Below, one piece after another: positions 60,555-64,000 of a DNA stretch of 64,000 nucleotides. The DNA lies in contig OZ025218.1 in assembly GCA_964019055.1 (NCBI GenBank), positions 3,432,169 to 3,496,168 on the forward strand. The letters run 5' to 3'. Both the position numbers and the translations under genes were made by a program. Under the pieces are notes generated by a model. That model had not been told where the DNA came from, made no database searches, and saw only the letters and a list, made by a program, of their open reading frames with translations. Numbering within the stretch: position 1 is the stretch's first letter; each line of letters opens with the position of its first letter. The DNA is from Anthopleura xanthogrammica (lineage: Eukaryota > Cnidaria > Anthozoa > Actiniaria > Actiniidae).

Positions 60555-63500
60555 TCACACCTGACAGTAGGAATCTGATAGGGTAATGGTTTGTGGAAGG
60601 ATTTCCTTGACGTGGAGATCTTGCAACTCATACCACTTATTGGCACCCTTCATGTCCAGAAAGAAAAATACAAGTCAGTAATGATCATGATAATCTCAAT
60701 AAATCCATCATCATCATAAAATATACTATATTATGATCTCAGCTGGCATACAGGGGTATAATTATGTGGTAGACAAGTTGTGTAGTAAACATATAGAAAC
60801 TAATTTTTTTCTTTGGGAAATACAATTTTCTTCTTGTAATTATAATATTGCCCAACAACATGGCTGCTGTAAAATCTCTATTACAAAATTTAATATGCTT
60901 ACTTTGTGCAGGACAAAAAGCCGATATGTTCCACCCTCTAAAAGAAACAAAGATAATTTTAATACACAAATTTGCACAACAATAAATTTTTATAATATTA
61001 ATGATTTAGATTGTGAAGTTGAAGGAAATATCCATAACCTCTCCTCACATGAGTGGAGTGCAATAAGTTGGTAAGAAAGGTTTGAGTATGGTACAATGGT
61101 ATTGTACCTTGTTTACATTGAAGTAATGGACTGAAGGTAACCAATAGCTCTAGCTAGTAATGTTACAGTGAGGGCACTCGAACCGTGAACACTTCTAGTT
61201 TTTTTTAACATTCTTTCATCGATCGTTCAGAAGCCAGATTCATAATGACATTGACATATATATATGCACATTATGCTTAGGTTAGCTAACTAAACAAATA
61301 TCAGTCGACCCATAACGTCATGAAATCTGTCTAGAGACCCATAGAATTCATAACATTATGAAATGATGTGGTTAGATGTGCTCTTTTTCAAAATTCCACA
61401 AAGTGATGAAATTTATCAATTTCTATCATAAAAACCATGAAATCTTAGGTGGATGCAAAAATGCAAAAACAGAGTGCGCCTTGTTTTAGTGGGCCTGAAA
61501 CCCAATGAAACATATATTAACAACAAGTACTGGCCCTATCATGGTTTATAAACTAAGTTCAAGAATGAATGTTATAAGTATATATGTTATTCCTGGGACA
61601 AATACCTGGTTCTCCTTCATGGCAGATGTTGGCAATGAGGTCATACGTAGTATGTGGATGTGCATCTTGGATTTTAGGATCACTGGATAAATACTCAGCA
61701 AGATCAAGGCTCCTGGGAACCACAAATTATAAAGAAAATGTCATAAAAAGCAGCATATGAAGCTGTCTTGAGTTATGTAACCCAGCCAAGTTAGTGAAAA
61801 ACTTGAAACTAAATTTCATATTTAGGATCGGAACACACCTGTTTTGAACTCAATGCAAACCGCTGTTTTTGAAGACCACAGCACGGGCTTAGCCTCATTT
61901 ATAAGTCAGCGCTATTCAAAGACACCATTAAAAGTCCATGGAATTTCAAAACATTCATTTGGTATTATTCAACTTGCACATTCTTTACATTACGGTTGAC
62001 TTTTGCAAACTATTAGCAACAGCCAGTTTTTCAATGTAAACTATGTGCAAGTTGAAAATATTTAATACCAATCCCATAGTCTGACTTTTAAGGGTAACTT
62101 TTAATTTGAATGGCTGACATACTGTATAAACGAGGCTAACCCTGTACAAATGAGTCAAAGTTTGCATCGAATTTGAAACTGGTGTATTTAGCACTTTTAG
62201 TTCCATTAGGTTTGCAGCCATAAAAAGGTAGGGTGCAGCTGTAGGTGAAATTATACATTCATCACTTACTTGACTGGAAAGTTTACAACTGTTGGATTTT
62301 TCTCAGTAAAATAGGTGTTCTTGGCAAACCTCTGTGGAGACAATAATAACCCATTAAGGAGACTGAAATGGAATACTTAATTATTACATGTGTATATTAA
62401 ACTCTTTGTAGTTTGTAAGTAGAGTAGTCTTATATGCAGCCGTTCTTTGTGTCGGCCTCAAAATCCCTCCTCACTAATGGCTGCTTACTGCAGCCAGACA
62501 TTCCATTCCAATTGTTTGATTTAAGCCAAACAGGAGACAGGCCCATGAAAGGCCGCCCTGTTGATTTATCGGCAGATATAAATAAACAATATGAGCCGGC
62601 AGCTTTCCTCTAACATTCAAAACAATGAATGAAACTCCTTTTGTTTTTTCTGGCGCACTTCAGTTCTCGATTTTAGAACTAGAGCCGTGATTGACTAAGC
62701 CGTTGGAATGGAATGTATAGCTGTAGTTAGCAGCCGTTAGTGGGGAGGGATTTTGTGACTGACACTAAGAATGGCTGCAAAGGAGACTGAGTAGAGTTGC
62801 TTGAATGTTGGCTTTCTCCTGAGTACCATACCGTACTGTGTACTGTGTATCTAATCAGATATCCAGTTAATCACTTCAGTGATTTCTAACCCATACTTTC
62901 CTTCGGTCCAGTCAGGTATACAAGCTTAAGGGTAGTCAACAATATTTCTTGAATTGATCAGTGTATAAAGTGAAGATTGAAGTATTTTATTACCCTAAAG
63001 CAGGTGATGAGGTACTGAGGAAGTTTTGTTATCTCAAACTTCTTGATGAATAATTCTTTGTAGGTTTTATATTCCTGGTAAAATTAAAAACAGATTTTAA
63101 AAACTGCATTACACTTGCCAAGTTATTATTATGTCTTATGGACTAGTACAAACCTTTTCAGTTGTTCCATCAAACTTGGACAAAAGTGAAAAAATGGAAA
63201 TCTAAGAAAATGAGGGGAACTAATTGTTAAAAAATTGTTTAGATTATGGGGGGGGGGGGGGGGGGGGGAAAGCACCAGAAATAAAGTGTTATGAAGAAGT
63301 TTTTTTCATTAGTTAATGCTTGTTGCTAGCGATTTTGTCACTGTTGCTGCTGCTAATGTTGCCGCTGACACTGTTGTTTTCACAATTGCTGATGTTTTGA
63401 CTGCAAGCTGTATAAGTGTTCATCGGCACTGATGGTTTACAGTGGTTGGTGCATCTGCTGTACATCGCTTGTCAGATCATCTGTGCTGTGATTGGTTGAC

Positions 63501-64000
63501 ACTGTTGTTTTCACAATTGTTGATGCTTCGACTGCAAGCTGTATAAGTGTTCATCGGCACTGATGGTTTAGAGTGGTTGGTACATCTGCTGTATATAGCT
63601 TGTCAGATCATCTGTGCTGTGATTGGATATGGTCAACCTGCTATTACTTGCTAATTCTCCTGAATGATGATATTGCTGCAACTACAATGCTGTTATATAC
63701 AAGTAACTAATAATAAATAACTCTGGAATCCAATCACAACACAGATGATCTATCAACTGGTATATGGCAGATGCACCATCCAGTCTACACCCTCGCCTGA
63801 TGAAATGTCATGATGGTCCTTTCCACAAATGACCCTCAATCGTAAGACAAACCTCAGATAGTATCATTTACTTAATTTAATGTCTGCCTTACTCACCTGT
63901 GGGATGATGTTCTGCTGCAGTTCATCCTGTGGAGTAACAATAAGTAGTTTATGAAGTGACTAAAATTACAAAATATTTCCATTTTGAAAATATGAAGACA
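60555..64000 (-). CDS. USP39: USP39 (U4/U6.U5 tri-snRNP-associated, pseudo-deubiquitinase), 3' part
   Basis: Seven minus-strand exons join in frame: 63926-63897, 63201-63154, 63074-62994, 62331-62270, 61712-61606, 60937-60903, 60647-60555 (TGA). They give the last 151 residues; upstream exons lie beyond the right edge. Characteristic segments are FSLLSKFDGTTEKEYKTYKE, LPQYLITCF-RRFAKN, YFTEKNPTVVNFPVK, TTYDLIANICHEGEP, GGTYRLFVLHKGANKWYELQ and DLHVKEILPQTITLSDSY, all close to human USP39/SNUT2. This is the C-terminal half of a ubiquitin-protease fold. The position of the catalytic His in active USPs (GH-Y) is replaced by GANKWYE, as in other USP39 proteins, which are inactive scaffolds needed for pre-mRNA splicing. 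The protein ends at SYCQV, shorter than the human tail (which continues IWKRR and an acidic end). The final donor-like CAG-GTGTGA leaves room for an alternative last exon that I could not find. Confidence 0.93.
61164..61200. repeat. Solo end of the ACAGTGAGGACACTC MITE family
   Basis: TTACAGTGAGGGCACTCGAA and CCGTGAACACTT match one terminus of the elements at 42695 and 47147. The remainder is absent. Confidence 0.8.
61841..62190. mobile_element. Fold-back element in a USP39 intron
   Basis: The left end (CTCAATGCAAACCGCTGTTT, GGGCTTAGCCTCATTTATA) and right end (TATAAACGAGGCTAACCCTG, TTTGCATCGAATTTGAAACT) are inverted. It is related to the termini at 7798/8564, 15.35/15.91 kb and 33.82-33.89 kb. 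Confidence 0.78.
62433..62796. mobile_element. MITE, copy 2 (USP39 intron)
   Basis: About 93% identical to 54479-54874, including the shared centre TTTTGTTTTTTCTGGCGCAC. The left end is GCAGCCGTTCTTTGTGTCGG and the right end AATGGCTGCAAAGGAGACTG. Confidence 0.9.
63247..63268. repeat. G-homopolymer of about 20 bp
   Basis: An uninterrupted G run in a USP39 intron. Its length may be affected by sequencing or assembly error. Confidence 0.9.
63373..63630. repeat. Two tandem copies of a roughly 128-bp unit
   Basis: Units at about 63373-63502 and 63501-63630 share TTGTTTTCACAATTG, ACTGCAAGCTGTATAAGTGT, TCATCGGCACTGATGGTTTA and CAGATCATCTGTGCTGTGAT with few substitutions. The last part (ATCATCTGTGCTGTGATTGG) is an inverted match to the CAATCACAGCACAGATGATC motif in the repeat at 37925-38000. 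Confidence 0.9.

Noticed and set aside
60733..61074. 113-codon plus-strand open frame
   Set aside because: It overlaps the small USP39 exon 60937-60903 on the opposite strand. The minus-strand exon fits both neighbouring phases and the family sequence.

Overview
This is eukaryotic, AT-rich nuclear DNA from an animal, most likely an anthozoan cnidarian (a stony coral or relative). The evidence is spliced genes with standard GT/AG introns and clearly metazoan proteins (Piwi, USP39, a C2orf68 homologue), a secreted PAN/EGF/fibrinogen-like protein of a type common in corals and anemones, and a very high density of small fold-back repeats, tRNA-derived SINEs and microsatellites. I see no bacterial or viral genes.

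Layout. From 1 to about 20 kb there is little recognisable coding sequence: a candidate signal-peptide first exon (2106-2196, minus), a candidate terminal exon (2265-2459, minus), the 3' end of a LINE (11.9-12.4 kb), and many fold-back elements. From 20.4 to 21.5 kb (minus) lies a four-exon gene for a small membrane protein with a basic tail. From 24.5 to 27.4 kb (minus) lies a two-exon gene for a secreted PAN/apple + EGF + fibrinogen-like protein. From 27.4 to 39 kb the DNA is repeats: nested fold-backs, a tRNA-Val-like gene at 33.4 kb and a 1-kb direct duplication (33.9-34.9 and 35.6-36.6 kb).

The right third is a compact block of three conserved genes. A complete 24-exon Piwi gene (39259-55892, minus) can be read without a break as 988 residues. 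It has an RG-repeat N-terminus, a long Gln/Pro-rich segment, PAZ, MID and PIWI domains, and an intact D-D-H catalytic triad. Head-to-head with it, 570 bp away, is a three-exon C2orf68/UPF0561 homologue (56463-57994, plus). Tail-to-tail with that is the 3' part of USP39 (60555 to beyond 63926, minus), a catalytically dead ubiquitin-protease-like spliceosome factor whose 5' exons lie off the right edge. C2orf68 and USP39 are also neighbours in the human genome (from memory, 2p11.2), so this may be ancient linkage.

The piRNA-pathway gene is itself full of transposon debris. Its introns hold at least three SINE or MITE families, a 7-bp minisatellite and local duplications. One MITE ends within about 10 bp of a 5' splice site.
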